Source: Chromatiales bacterium
GTDB taxonomy: Bacteria > Pseudomonadota > Gammaproteobacteria > UBA6429
Length of the DNA stretch: 64,000 nt
Assembly: GCA_027076405.1 (NCBI GenBank)
Contig: JALTJN010000526.1
Coordinates: 1-64,000 of the forward strand
Direction: 5' to 3'
Position 1 is the first letter of the stretch, and each line of letters starts with the position of its first letter. The position numbers and the translations under genes were made by a program. Positions 35,574 to 44,078 of this stretch are shown here, piece by piece. The notes below the pieces were generated by a model. That model made no database searches and was not told where the DNA came from. It saw only the letters and a program-made list of their open reading frames with translations.

Positions 35574-35957
35574 ATGAAAACAAAAGATAGTAGGCCAAAG
35601 TATTTAAATTTGTTAAAAATTCGCTTACCTATTACGGGGGTTGCTTCAATTAACCATCGTTTAAGTGGTTTAATTTTATTTCTCTCAATTCCCGTTAGCT
35701 TATACCTGTTTCAACTTTCACTAAGTAGCCAAAGTGGCTTTGCAGATATGCTGGTCTGGCTTTCATCTCCGTTTATAAAGATGGCTTTAGTCTTGTTAAT
35801 ATGGTCTTTCGTTCACCATCTGTTTGCCGGTTTTCGTTTTTTACTCATAGATCAAAATATCGGAATCTCTTTGTCACTTGCTCGTAAATCAGCGTGGTTT
35901 GTTGTTTTTGCTGCTGTTATTGTGACACTCGTTATTAGCGGGGTTTGGATACTATGA
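35574..35957 (+). CDS. sdhC: Succinate dehydrogenase cytochrome b556 subunit SdhC
   Basis: 127 residues, large membrane anchor of complex II; with SdhD it binds haem b and ubiquinone. The opening RPKYLNLLKIRLPITGVASINHRLSG is the SdhC signature (the SINHRLSG region carries quinone-site Ser and Arg). Three transmembrane helices follow (about 26-48, 64-84 and 104-126), with the haem-ligand His in the segment SFVHHLFAGFRFL. It is the first gene of sdhCDAB-sdhE-ygfX. The stop overlaps the sdhD start (ATGA), so translation is coupled. A weak AGG before ATG 35574 is the likely ribosome site. Confidence 0.95.
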   Translation: MKTKDSRPKYLNLLKIRLPITGVASINHRLSGLILFLSIPVSLYLFQLSLSSQSGFADMLVWLSSPFIKMALVLLIWSFVHHLFAGFRFLLIDQNIGISLSLARKSAWFVVFAAVIVTLVISGVWIL

Positions 35958-36295
35958 GTTTGCAAGCACAAGGCATGCGGGCCTGGTTACTACAACGACT
36001 CACAGCAGTTTACATCGCCGTATATTCCTTATCTTTAATTATTTGGCTAGTGATAAAATATCCAGTTAATTATGAAACATGGTATAGCTTTTTTTCCCAT
36101 CCCGTTATTTTAATTAGCACGATCATTTTTTATCTTTGTCTTTTTGTGCATGCATGGGTTGGTGTACGCGATATTCTGGTTGATTATGTCAAGCCAAGCA
36201 GTGTCCGCTTTGTTTTTTTAACCGCTCTGGCATTATTTCTTACAGTGATGACAATCTGGTTATTACTAATTGTGATTAGTCTGGTAAAAGTATGA
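35954..36295 (+). CDS. sdhD: Succinate dehydrogenase membrane anchor SdhD
   Basis: 113 residues from ATG 35954, which overlaps the sdhC stop as ATGA; the longer frame begins three codons earlier at TTG and is not needed. The protein opens [26 protein letters not shown], with the conserved Gln-Arg-Leu-Thr-Ala pattern. It has three helices and the haem-ligand region [20 protein letters not shown], containing His and the Asp-Tyr of the quinone site. Together with SdhC it anchors SdhAB to the inner membrane and passes electrons to ubiquinone. The stop overlaps the sdhA start by ATGA. Confidence 0.95.
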   Translation: MSLQAQGMRAWLLQRLTAVYIAVYSLSLIIWLVIKYPVNYETWYSFFSHPVILISTIIFYLCLFVHAWVGVRDILVDYVKPSSVRFVFLTALALFLTVMTIWLLLIVISLVKV

Positions 36296-38076
36296 ATATT
36301 GAAAATTTAGAACGACGTAAGTTTGATACACTTGTGATTGGAGCCGGTGGTGGAGGGCTGCGCTCGGCATTACAACTTGCTGAAGCAGATGCTCATGTCG
36401 CTGTAGTTTCTAAAGTATTTCCTACACGTTCTCATACTGTTGCTGCACAAGGCGGAATGAATGCTGCTTTGGCTAATGTGTTACCTGATAACTGGCATTG
36501 GCATATGTATGACACAATTAAGGGGAGCGACTACCTCGGTGATCAAGATGCAATTGAGTATATGTGTCGCGCAGCATCACATCTGGTATATGAACTGGAA
36601 CATCAGGGTGTTCCCTTTAGTCGAATGGATAGCGGAAAAATCTATCAGCGTCCTTTTGGTGGACAAAGTCAGAATTTTGGTGGAGAACAGGCTGCACGTA
36701 CCTGTGCTGCGGCTGATCGAACCGGTCATGCTATTTTGCATACGCTTTATCAGCAAAATATTCGGGCTAAAACACATTTCTTTGATGAATATTTTGCGAT
36801 TGATTTAATTAAAGATAAAGATGGTTTTATTCTGGGTGCTTTAGTTTTAGAAATTGAAACCGGTGAACCCTTATTAATAGAATCGAAAACTACTTTGCTG
36901 GCAACAGGCGGGGCGGGGCAACTTTTCCGTACCAATACCAATGCACATATAAATACAGGTGACGGTTTAGCGATGGCGTTACGTGCCGGGTTGCCTTTAC
37001 AAGATATGGAATTTTTCCAGTTTCACCCAACCGGTATTGCCGGTAAGGGGATGCTGATAACAGAAGGCGCGCGTGGTGAAGGTGGCTATCTGGTAAATAA
37101 AGATGGTGAACGCTTTATGGAGCGTTATGCGCCACATGCAAAAGATTTGGCAAGCCGCGATGTGGTGAGCCGTGCGATTGCCATCGAGGTACGCGAAGGT
37201 CGGGGTTGCGGGCCTAATGCTGACCATGTCATGTTGAAACTGGATCATTTAGGTAGAGATGTGCTTTATAAACGCTTACCCGGAATTTGCGATATGTCAA
37301 AAACCTTTATGCATATCGATCCTGCTGAAGAACCTATTCCTGTTTTTCCAACCGCACATTACACCATGGGTGGTATTCCAACGAATCGTTATGGTCAGGT
37401 GGTTGTTCCGGTTGATCAAGGTGAAGAATCTATACCCGGCTTATATGCTGTTGGAGAATGCGCTTGTGTCTCGGTTCATGGTGCGAATCGACTGGGCGGT
37501 AATTCATTGCTTGATATTGTGGTGTTTGGTCGTGCCGCAGGAAATGATATTAAAAAATATTTGAAAGAAAACCGTCATCATCGACACATTGATGAAGAGA
37601 GTGTTGCTGATGCATTAGCACATTTAAAACGATGGACAAATCCGGAAAATGCACAGGGAGATAGTAGTGAGTCTGTTGCTGACTTACGTGCCGAGCTACA
37701 AAAAACGATGGAAGATTACTGTAGTGTATTTAGAACTGAAGACATACTGCAACAAGGACTCGACAAAGTACTCGAACTTGAACAGAGAATGAAAAATGTC
37801 AGCATACAAGATCACAGTAAAGTTTTTAATACTGCTCGCATAGAAGCGATGGAGCTTGAAAATCTGGTTGATCTTGCGGTTGCTACAGTAAAGTCAGCCA
37901 TTGAACGAAAAGAAAGTCGTGGAGCACATTCTCGTATTGACTATCCTGATAGAGATGATGTTAGTTGGTTAAAACATAGTCTATATTACAAAGAAGGTCA
38001 TCGAATGGATTATAAACCGGTAACGTTAAAACCGATATCGGTTGAAAGTTTCCCTCCTAAACCACGTGTTTATTAA
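36292..38076 (+). CDS. sdhA: Succinate dehydrogenase flavoprotein subunit SdhA
   Basis: 594 residues, catalytic subunit that oxidises succinate to fumarate in the TCA cycle. The FAD-binding start [20 protein letters not shown] and the covalent-FAD motif [15 protein letters not shown] are seen. The substrate region includes [22 protein letters not shown], and the capping and active-site part has [13 protein letters not shown] and [18 protein letters not shown]. The C-terminal fumarate-reductase-type helical domain ends [25 protein letters not shown] in full. Length is normal (E. coli 588). The ATG overlaps the sdhD stop by 4 bp and sdhB follows 11 bp later. Confidence 0.97.
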   Translation: MNIENLERRKFDTLVIGAGGGGLRSALQLAEADAHVAVVSKVFPTRSHTVAAQGGMNAALANVLPDNWHWHMYDTIKGSDYLGDQDAIEYMCRAASHLVYELEHQGVPFSRMDSGKIYQRPFGGQSQNFGGEQAARTCAAADRTGHAILHTLYQQNIRAKTHFFDEYFAIDLIKDKDGFILGALVLEIETGEPLLIESKTTLLATGGAGQLFRTNTNAHINTGDGLAMALRAGLPLQDMEFFQFHPTGIAGKGMLITEGARGEGGYLVNKDGERFMERYAPHAKDLASRDVVSRAIAIEVREGRGCGPNADHVMLKLDHLGRDVLYKRLPGICDMSKTFMHIDPAEEPIPVFPTAHYTMGGIPTNRYGQVVVPVDQGEESIPGLYAVGECACVSVHGANRLGGNSLLDIVVFGRAAGNDIKKYLKENRHHRHIDEESVADALAHLKRWTNPENAQGDSSESVADLRAELQKTMEDYCSVFRTEDILQQGLDKVLELEQRMKNVSIQDHSKVFNTARIEAMELENLVDLAVATVKSAIERKESRGAHSRIDYPDRDDVSWLKHSLYYKEGHRMDYKPVTLKPISVESFPPKPRVY

Positions 38077-38087
38077 TAAGGTGAATT

Positions 38088-38783
38088 ATGCGTTTTAAAA
38101 TATATCGCTATAACCCTGAACAAGACAAAAAACCTTATATGCAGGAGTTTGTTCTTGAGAATGTCACCGATGATATGATGCTTCGTGATGCCTTATTATT
38201 AATAAAAGCAAAAGATGAGACATTAAGTTTTCGTCATTCATGTGGTGAAGGTGTGTGTGGCTCTGATGCGGTTAATATTAATGGTACCAATGGTCTTGCT
38301 TGCAAAACACGTGTTTCAGAATTAAAACAACCTATTGAAGTTCGTCCTGTACCAAGTATGCCGGTGATTAGAGATTTAGTGGTTGATATGGAACAGTTTT
38401 ATCATCACTATCGTGCGGTTAAACCTTATCTCACTATTAAAGATCCCGTTCCCGAAGTTGAATTTAAGCAAACACCGGAGCAGCGTGAAAAATTAGATGG
38501 TTTGTACGAATGTATTTTATGCGGCTGCTGCACAACATCATGCCCATCCTTTTGGTGGAATCCGGATAAATTTCGTGGCCCGGCAGCATTACTGCAGTCA
38601 TACCGTTTTTTAGCTGATAGTCGTGATCAGGCAACCGCCGAACGATTACAGGAACTTGACGGGCCGTATCGTATGTTCCGTTGTCATTCGATTATGAATT
38701 GTGTCAATGTTTGTCCTAAAGGCTTGAATCCAACCGAAGCCATTCATAGTATTAAGAAACTCATGGTGAAGGATTTAGTTTAA
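38088..38783 (+). CDS. sdhB: Succinate dehydrogenase iron-sulfur subunit SdhB
   Basis: 231 residues, carries electrons from SdhA to the membrane subunits through three Fe-S clusters. The [2Fe-2S] ligands are in SCGEGVCGSDAVNINGTNGL and the next Cys. The [4Fe-4S] and [3Fe-4S] ligands are in CILCGCCTTSCPSFWW and CHSIMNCVNVCPKGLNP. The start MRFKIYRYNPEQDKKPYMQEF is typical. AAGGTGA before ATG 38088 is the ribosome site. sdhE begins directly after the stop, so the assembly factor for the flavin of SdhA is made with the complex. Confidence 0.97.
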   Translation: MRFKIYRYNPEQDKKPYMQEFVLENVTDDMMLRDALLLIKAKDETLSFRHSCGEGVCGSDAVNINGTNGLACKTRVSELKQPIEVRPVPSMPVIRDLVVDMEQFYHHYRAVKPYLTIKDPVPEVEFKQTPEQREKLDGLYECILCGCCTTSCPSFWWNPDKFRGPAALLQSYRFLADSRDQATAERLQELDGPYRMFRCHSIMNCVNVCPKGLNPTEAIHSIKKLMVKDLV

Positions 38784-39053
38784 ATGTTATTTCCGAATAA
38801 TTTAGCTGAGGATGAGGCACGTCTGCGCTGGCAATGTCGACGTGGCATGCTGGAGCTGGATTTAATGTTAGAGACTTTTGTTGAAAAACGTTATGCTGAT
38901 TTACCGAGAAAAACAAAAATTGCTTTCCATCAATTATTAAAATGCCAGGATCAGTTTTTACTGGACTATTTAATGGGGCAAGATATACCAACCGACAAGG
39001 ATGTTGCTGATGTTGCAAAACAAGTTCGAGATGCCGCTGGACCTTGCAGTTAA
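38784..39053 (+). CDS. sdhE: SdhE, FAD assembly factor for succinate dehydrogenase
   Basis: 89 residues (YgfY/CptB family). SdhE helps covalent attachment of FAD to SdhA and fumarate reductase. The diagnostic RGxxE motif is in RWQCRRGMLELDLML, followed by LLKCQDQFLLDYLMGQDIP, the conserved helical C-terminal half. It starts immediately after sdhB and overlaps ygfX, so it is clearly part of the sdh operon here, an arrangement that matches its role. In E. coli the same protein pairs with YgfX and was once described as an antitoxin; the flavinylation role is better supported. Confidence 0.94.
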   Translation: MLFPNNLAEDEARLRWQCRRGMLELDLMLETFVEKRYADLPRKTKIAFHQLLKCQDQFLLDYLMGQDIPTDKDVADVAKQVRDAAGPCS

Positions 39054-39477
39054 ACCTTCAAAAATATTCTATTCTTATGTTGCTGCCGTTTTTTTATTAT
39101 CGTCGTTAGGTCTTTTTGCTTTAACATCACTCCCTGTCATTATTATTGTGGTTTTATTTATTAGTTTAATCATTATGACGTTAGCGATTATTAAAAAAAC
39201 ACAGTTGCAGCAAATTTCTTTTTTAAGATTGAATTCAAAAGATGAATGGTCAATCGAAATTAATAAACGAAAAATTGATGATGTTAAGTTAAGTGGTGAA
39301 TGTATCGTTACGTATTTTCTTGTTTGGCTTAATTTTTCAACATGTAATCGTTTTGGTAGAAAAAAGGTTTACCACCTTTTGTTATTGCCTGATTCTACCG
39401 AGAAAGATTTATTACGGCAGTTGCGTGCACGGTTACGGTTTTTAAAAAGTAATACTGCAGACGATACAGATGTTTAA
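39031..39477 (+). CDS. ygfX: YgfX-like membrane protein
   Basis: 148 residues from ATG 39031, which lies inside the end of sdhE (23-bp overlap); the longer frame starts at 39001. The protein opens MPLDLAVKPSKIFYSYVAAV and has a hydrophobic hairpin (about 11-52) and a soluble C-terminal part with WSIEINKRKIDDVKL and YFLVWLNF. Position after sdhE, two-helix topology and size match E. coli YgfX (CptA). YgfX was proposed to interact with cytoskeletal proteins as a toxin, but its main role is not settled. Sequence similarity within this family is low, so the call rests largely on context. Confidence 0.75.
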   Translation: MPLDLAVKPSKIFYSYVAAVFLLSSLGLFALTSLPVIIIVVLFISLIIMTLAIIKKTQLQQISFLRLNSKDEWSIEINKRKIDDVKLSGECIVTYFLVWLNFSTCNRFGRKKVYHLLLLPDSTEKDLLRQLRARLRFLKSNTADDTDV

Positions 39478-39485
39478 GGTTTTAT

Positions 39486-39510
39486 TGTAGGTCGGGCTTT
39501 ATTAGCCCGA
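39486..39510. repeat. Single-arm REP-like hairpin after ygfX
   Basis: TGTAGG then TCGGGCT-TTATT-AGCCCGA (39492-39510) is a perfect 7-bp stem. It resembles the right arm TGTAGGTTGGCTTTCAAGCC at 28356-28375. It lies in the convergent gap between ygfX and nadB and could terminate both transcripts, since AAAAAAA follows at 39520-39526. Confidence 0.65.
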
Positions 39511-39595
39511 GGCTGTGATAAAAAAATGCATAAATTAAATTATTAAAGATTAAACTCATTCATTTTATTTTCTCTCGTAAATTAAAGTGCAGAGT

Positions 39596-41203
39596 TTAGT
39601 TTCCGGGTATAAATCCCATTGGCCGTAGAATCGTATTTTCAGCCTTGGCATTTTCAATTAAATTTGGATGGTTTAATGTGTAATGTAAGCCGCGGCTTTC
39701 TTTACGATCTATGGCTGACTGTATAATCAAATCTGCCACCATGGCCAGATTACGTAGCTCCAGTAAATCACTGGTGACGCGAAAGTTACCATAGTATTCA
39801 TCAATTTCTTTCAGCAATAAGTTTACTCGACTTTTAGCCCGACGCAGACGCTTGTCGGTTCTGACAATTCCAACATAATCCCACATGAAACGACGTAGTT
39901 CATCCCAGTTATGTGTTACCACAACTTCTTCATCCGAGTCGGTCACTCGACTTTCATCCCAGCTTGGTAGCTGAATATTTTCTATTGAAGCGGGAGTTTG
40001 TTGTAAAATATGCTTGCTGACGGCCTGTGCAAAAACCAGGCATTCAAGAATAGAATTACTGGCCATTCGGTTTGCGCCATGTAAACCTGTAAATGCAGTT
40101 TCACCTATCGCATAAAGTTGTTTGATATCGGTTTGACCATTTTTGTCCGTCATTACACCACCACATGTATAATGTGCTGCTGGCACGACGGGGATTGGTT
40201 CTTTGGTGATATCGATACCAAATTCAAGACAACGTTCATAAATAGTCGGAAACATGCGGGTTATAAATTTTGCCGGTTTGTGGCTAATATCAAGATAAAC
40301 ACACTCAGAACCCAGTCGTTTCATTTCATGATCGATAGCACGGGCTACAATGTCTCTGGGTGCAAGTTCTGCACGTTTATCAAACTTTTTCATAAACGAT
40401 GTGCCGTCAGGCAAGCGTAATATTCCGCCTTCACCCCGTACTGCTTCAGTGATTAAAAATGATTTTGCATCCGAGTGATAAAGGCAGGTCGGATGAAATT
40501 GATTAAACTCCATATTTGCGACACGACAGCCGGCACGCCAGGCCATGGCGATACCATCACCGGTAGAAGTATCCGGATTGGTTGTATAAAGATAAACCTT
40601 ACTTGCTCCGCCTGTTGCAATGACGGTATGTTGAGCATGGAATACTTCAACACGATTAAATTTTCGATCCAGAATATATGCACCAAGACAGGTATTGCTG
40701 TTTTTGCTGCCCATTTTTGTGCTGGTGATGAGATCAATTGCGTTGTGATGTTCATAAATCTCAATATTGGGGTGGGTACGAACTTTATGTTCAAGCGTTG
40801 TTTCAATGGCGCGACCACTGGCATCCTGAGCATGAATAATACGTCGCTGACTGTGGCCGCCTTCCCGCGTAAGGTGATAATCTTTATTGTCACTGGTGCG
40901 GGTAAATTTAATTCCTTGCTCAATTAACCATTTTATATTTTCAGCACCATGCTCAACAGTAAAGCGAACGATTTTTTCATTACAAAGATTGGCGCCTGCG
41001 GCGAGCGTATCCTGGATGTGAGATTCAATACTGTCTTTTGGATCAAGAACAGCGGCTACACCACCTTGGGCATAAAGTGTTGAACCTTCTCGCAATATAC
41101 CCTTTGAAATCAAAGAGATATGGTGAGAGTCTGCTAGCCGAAGAGCAAGACTTAAACCTGCGGCTCCACCGCCAATAATCAAAATATCTGTATTATGTTG
41201 CAT
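39596..41203 (-). CDS. nadB: L-aspartate oxidase
   Basis: 535 residues, FAD enzyme that oxidises L-aspartate to iminoaspartate, the first step of de novo NAD synthesis. It is related to SdhA. Motifs are DILIIGGGAAGLSLALRLAD (FAD), LYAQGGVAAVLDPKDS, the substrate region FHPTCLYHSDAKSFLITEAV with VRGEGG, and HYTCGGVMTDKNGQTDI with GLHGANRMASN. The C-terminal helical domain ends with RKESRGLHYTLNHP. Length matches E. coli NadB (540). It is divergent from rpoE, the same neighbour as in Pseudomonas and E. coli, and converges on the sdh operon. nadA and nadC are not in the window. Confidence 0.97.
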   Translation of the reverse strand: MQHNTDILIIGGGAAGLSLALRLADSHHISLISKGILREGSTLYAQGGVAAVLDPKDSIESHIQDTLAAGANLCNEKIVRFTVEHGAENIKWLIEQGIKFTRTSDNKDYHLTREGGHSQRRIIHAQDASGRAIETTLEHKVRTHPNIEIYEHHNAIDLITSTKMGSKNSNTCLGAYILDRKFNRVEVFHAQHTVIATGGASKVYLYTTNPDTSTGDGIAMAWRAGCRVANMEFNQFHPTCLYHSDAKSFLITEAVRGEGGILRLPDGTSFMKKFDKRAELAPRDIVARAIDHEMKRLGSECVYLDISHKPAKFITRMFPTIYERCLEFGIDITKEPIPVVPAAHYTCGGVMTDKNGQTDIKQLYAIGETAFTGLHGANRMASNSILECLVFAQAVSKHILQQTPASIENIQLPSWDESRVTDSDEEVVVTHNWDELRRFMWDYVGIVRTDKRLRRAKSRVNLLLKEIDEYYGNFRVTSDLLELRNLAMVADLIIQSAIDRKESRGLHYTLNHPNLIENAKAENTILRPMGFIPGN

Positions 41204-41358
41204 GAAAAACGTGATTCTCTATATCGTAATAATGAAAGGTGATAAAGTAGCCCGATATGATTCTACCCTAATAAGGGATGAATAAAACATGGCAAAATCA
41301 GCTTGCAGAAACAAAATTCGATATGCTGTTTGACAAGAAGAAAAATATTGCCTGAATA

Positions 41359-41386
41359 TGAACTCTATCCCGACTCTATTGTCTAT
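41359..41386 (+). promoter_or_regulatory. Possible sigma-E-type promoter for rpoE
   Basis: TGAACTC (41359-41365) and GTCTAT (41381-41386) are separated by 15 bp. They resemble the sigma-E pattern (GGAACTT, 15-17 bp, TCTGA/GTCTAA) and would make rpoE autoregulated, as known in E. coli. The -35 match is imperfect; a TTGACA at 41330-41335 lacks a good -10. Confidence 0.35.
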
Positions 41387-41435
41387 TTTTATGTTCGGGA
41401 ACCTTTAAAAATCATGAAGGATAAGGAATACCCGA

Positions 41436-42011
41436 ATGGGTGAAAGAAGTATAGATCAAGCGTTGGTTGAGCGCGTACAGAAAGGTGATAAAAAAGCATT
41501 TGATGTGCTGGTTCTTAAATACCAGCAACGGGTGATGAATATTTTATCGCGCTATGTCCGCGATCCCTCTGAGGTTCAGGATTTAGCTCAGGAAACGTTT
41601 ATTAAAGCCTATCGTGCATTAGCAACATTTCGCGGGGATAGTGCTTTTTATACTTGGGTTTATCGTATCGCGATAAATACTGCAAAGAATTTTATTGTAG
41701 CTCAGGGGCGCCGTCCTCCTAAAGATGACATTGAAGCCTCCGAAGCAGAACAATATTCGAGCGCAGACGGGTTACGTGAACATGCCTCTCCAGAAAGAAT
41801 ACTACTCAAGGACGAAATTGCTGAAATGGTATTTAGTACGATTGATGAATTGCCGGAAGATTTAAAGATGGCAATAACATTAAGGGAAATTGAGGGACTC
41901 AGTTATGAAGAAATTGCTGAAACCATGTCATGTCCGATCGGTACGGTAAGATCACGTATTTTCAGGGCGCGAGAAACAATCGACGAAAAATTAGGACCAC
42001 TACTCAATTAA
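41436..42011 (+). CDS. rpoE: RNA polymerase sigma factor RpoE (sigma-E/AlgU)
   Basis: 191 residues, group IV sigma factor that directs the envelope-stress response to misfolded outer-membrane proteins. Region 2 contains LVLKYQQRVMNILSRYVRDP and DLAQETFIKAYRAL. Region 4 contains LPEDLKMAITLREIEGLSYE and CPIGTVRSRIFRARE, the helix-turn-helix for the -35 site. It heads rpoE-rseA-rseB-rseC-mucD, the full regulatory set. The start MGERSIDQALVERVQKGDKKAF equals the family N-terminus, and AAGGA lies upstream. Autoregulation is expected from the family. Confidence 0.97.
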   Translation: MGERSIDQALVERVQKGDKKAFDVLVLKYQQRVMNILSRYVRDPSEVQDLAQETFIKAYRALATFRGDSAFYTWVYRIAINTAKNFIVAQGRRPPKDDIEASEAEQYSSADGLREHASPERILLKDEIAEMVFSTIDELPEDLKMAITLREIEGLSYEEIAETMSCPIGTVRSRIFRARETIDEKLGPLLN

Positions 42012-42034
42012 GTTTGATGGAATAGGTGAAAACG

Positions 42035-42604
42035 ATGAATGATAAAACTGATAAATTATCTGCTTTAATGGACGGTGAGCTTCATGATGCCGACAAATAT
42101 TGCGAACAGCTTTCTAAAGACAGTGAATTACAGGCAGTTTGGCAACGCTATCATTTAGTTCGAGATGCTATGAAAGGCCAGCTATCAGATTTTCCTGCGC
42201 TGGATGTTTCTGCTGCGGTGAGCCAGTCATTAAAAAATGAGCCGGTTATTCTTACGCCGCTTTGGCGTCGTTTAAGTCCGCGTTATGTTATGAAGCAAGC
42301 TGCAGGTTTAGCGGTTGCTGCTGCGGTTGGTACTCTTGCTGTTATTAGTGTGCAACAAACACAATTAAATTCTTCAGATGATATTCAGGTTGTTGCTACT
42401 GCAACCACAGCAGCACAAATAAAGCCCGGTCAAATTCGACAAGTCAGCTTTACTACGCGTGAAAAACTGGACTCGGCAGTTGAATCAAAACTAAGTAGTT
42501 ACCTGGTTAATCATAATGAATTTTCTGCCACTGTACGTGTTAGTGGTGTTATGCCATATACGCGTATTGTCAGTTTTGTTCCTGCTTCATCGCCTGCAAA
42601 ATAG
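42035..42604 (+). CDS. rseA: Anti-sigma-E factor RseA (MucA)
   Basis: 189 residues from ATG 42035; AGGTG at 42024-42028 is the likely ribosome site, while the longer frame would use the GTG inside it. RseA is a single-pass inner-membrane protein that holds sigma-E until cut by DegS and RseP. The cytoplasmic sigma-binding domain opens DKLSALMDGELHDADKYCEQL and continues QAVWQRYHLVRDAMKG. A transmembrane helix follows (about 88-107, AAGLAVAAAVGTLAVISV), and the periplasmic part ends ARIVSFVPASSPAK-like. It lies 23 bp after rpoE and 7 bp before rseB. Confidence 0.94.
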   Translation: MNDKTDKLSALMDGELHDADKYCEQLSKDSELQAVWQRYHLVRDAMKGQLSDFPALDVSAAVSQSLKNEPVILTPLWRRLSPRYVMKQAAGLAVAAAVGTLAVISVQQTQLNSSDDIQVVATATTAAQIKPGQIRQVSFTTREKLDSAVESKLSSYLVNHNEFSATVRVSGVMPYTRIVSFVPASSPAK

Positions 42605-42611
42605 GTTAATA

Positions 42612-43586
42612 ATGATAAATAAGTTTGTTTCATTTTTAGTATTACTTACAGTTACCTCTTCAGCATTTGCCGATCATCCTAAAGCGGATATTGAAAAGTG
42701 GCTGGCGAAAATGCACCATGCTGCACATATGCTGAATTACGATGGTATTTTTGTTTATGGACAAAATAATGAACTGACTTCAATGCAAATTTTTCACAGT
42801 GTTGATAAAAAAGGCGAATATGAACGTTTGATTTCTCTTGATGGTAGTGGCCGGGAAGTGATTCGTAGTGGTGATACGGTAACGTGTATTTTACCCGATA
42901 AAAAATCAGTTGTAGTTGATAAAAGTCAGCCAAAGACAGAGTATCCTCCAACCTTCCCGCTTAAAATATCTCAGTTATTAAAAACATATCGTTTTCATTT
43001 CGCGGAAGATGGCATGGTAGCAGGACAAGTTGCCAAACAATTAATTATTAGCCCTAAAGATAAATACCGGTATGGACATGCTCTCTGGATTGATGCCAAA
43101 ACAGGATTATTGCTGAAAGATCATCTGATAGGTGAAAATGGCAAAATTGTTGAACAGTTTATGTTTACGCAAGTAAATTATCCCGAGTCGATTGAAAGAA
43201 AGCTTTTATTATCAACGAGTCAAAATAAAAAATTTACCTGGTATGAAGCAAAAGATGAAAAGACATACCATAAAAAACAGGAAAATATAAACTGGAAGGT
43301 GACCAGGATCCCCGCTGGTTTTAAGCCGGGTGTAAAGCGTCACCATAAAATGACAATGAGTAATATGCCTGTCGAACACTTTATGTTTTCAGATGGTTTA
43401 TCGTCTATCTCTATATTTGTTGAAAAGCAAATGGAGCATAGTAAAAACCTGATGGGTAGTTCAACCATGGGAGCTGTTAGTGCTTATGGTCGTTCTATTG
43501 GTCAGTATCATGTCACTGTTGTTGGTGAAGTACCACAAGTTACAGTGAAAATGATGGGTGATTCATTACAGCAGATTAATCAATAA
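42612..43586 (+). CDS. rseB: Sigma-E regulatory protein RseB (MucB)
   Basis: 324 residues from ATG 42612, 7 bp after rseA; the frame is open further upstream inside rseA but those codons are not used. A signal peptide (MINKFVSFLVLLTVTSSAFA) leads to the periplasmic MucB/RseB domains, a large LolA-like lipid-binding fold (about 25-210) and a small C-terminal domain (about 225-320). Typical stretches are WLAKMHHAAHMLNYDGIFVY, the family opening, and YRYGHALWIDAKTGLLLKD. RseB shields RseA from DegS and senses off-pathway lipopolysaccharide. Co-transcription with rpoE-rseA is the standard arrangement. Confidence 0.95.
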   Translation: MINKFVSFLVLLTVTSSAFADHPKADIEKWLAKMHHAAHMLNYDGIFVYGQNNELTSMQIFHSVDKKGEYERLISLDGSGREVIRSGDTVTCILPDKKSVVVDKSQPKTEYPPTFPLKISQLLKTYRFHFAEDGMVAGQVAKQLIISPKDKYRYGHALWIDAKTGLLLKDHLIGENGKIVEQFMFTQVNYPESIERKLLLSTSQNKKFTWYEAKDEKTYHKKQENINWKVTRIPAGFKPGVKRHHKMTMSNMPVEHFMFSDGLSSISIFVEKQMEHSKNLMGSSTMGAVSAYGRSIGQYHVTVVGEVPQVTVKMMGDSLQQINQ

Positions 43587-43597
43587 ACTAATTATTT

Positions 43598-44074
43598 ATG
43601 ATCACTGAAAACGCAACAGTTATTGAAATTAAAAACAACCAGACATGGATAGAAACACATCGAAAATCTGCCTGCGGACAGTGTAGTGCAAATAAAGGAT
43701 GTGGAACGTCAGTTTTGTCTAAAGTGATGGGGAATAAACTCTCTACAATGAAAGCAATTAACAAAGTTAATGCAGAAGTTGGAGACGAGGTACTTGTCGG
43801 ATTAAATGAAAACTCTTTGTTGAAAGGGGCTTTCATGACATATATGTCACCTTTACTATATTTGTTCGCCTTTTCATTTATTGGTCAATATCTTGCTGAT
43901 GCCTTAAATATTACTGGTGGTGAATGGTTTGTGATTGTTTTTGCTGCCTTGGGTTTTTATCTGGGAATGCAAAAGCTAAAGAAATTTTCAGGGTCTATAC
44001 TTGAAGATGAAAATTATCAGCCCATTATATTAAAAAAAATTAATTCTAATTTTGTCAATTTATTAAGAGAGTAA
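43598..44074 (+). CDS. rseC: RseC/MucC membrane protein
   Basis: 158 residues of the RseC/MucC family, an inner-membrane protein that modulates sigma-E activity and in some bacteria assists reduction of SoxR. The N-terminus holds a conserved cysteine set: ACGQCSANKGCGTSVLS (four Cys), which probably binds a metal or Fe-S cluster. Two helices follow (about 85-105 and 113-130, LLYLFAFSFIGQYLADAL and WFVIVFAALGFYLGMQ). It sits 11 bp after rseB and 4 bp before mucD, so it is within the operon. Confidence 0.93.
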   Translation: MITENATVIEIKNNQTWIETHRKSACGQCSANKGCGTSVLSKVMGNKLSTMKAINKVNAEVGDEVLVGLNENSLLKGAFMTYMSPLLYLFAFSFIGQYLADALNITGGEWFVIVFAALGFYLGMQKLKKFSGSILEDENYQPIILKKINSNFVNLLRE

Positions 44075-44078
44075 AAAT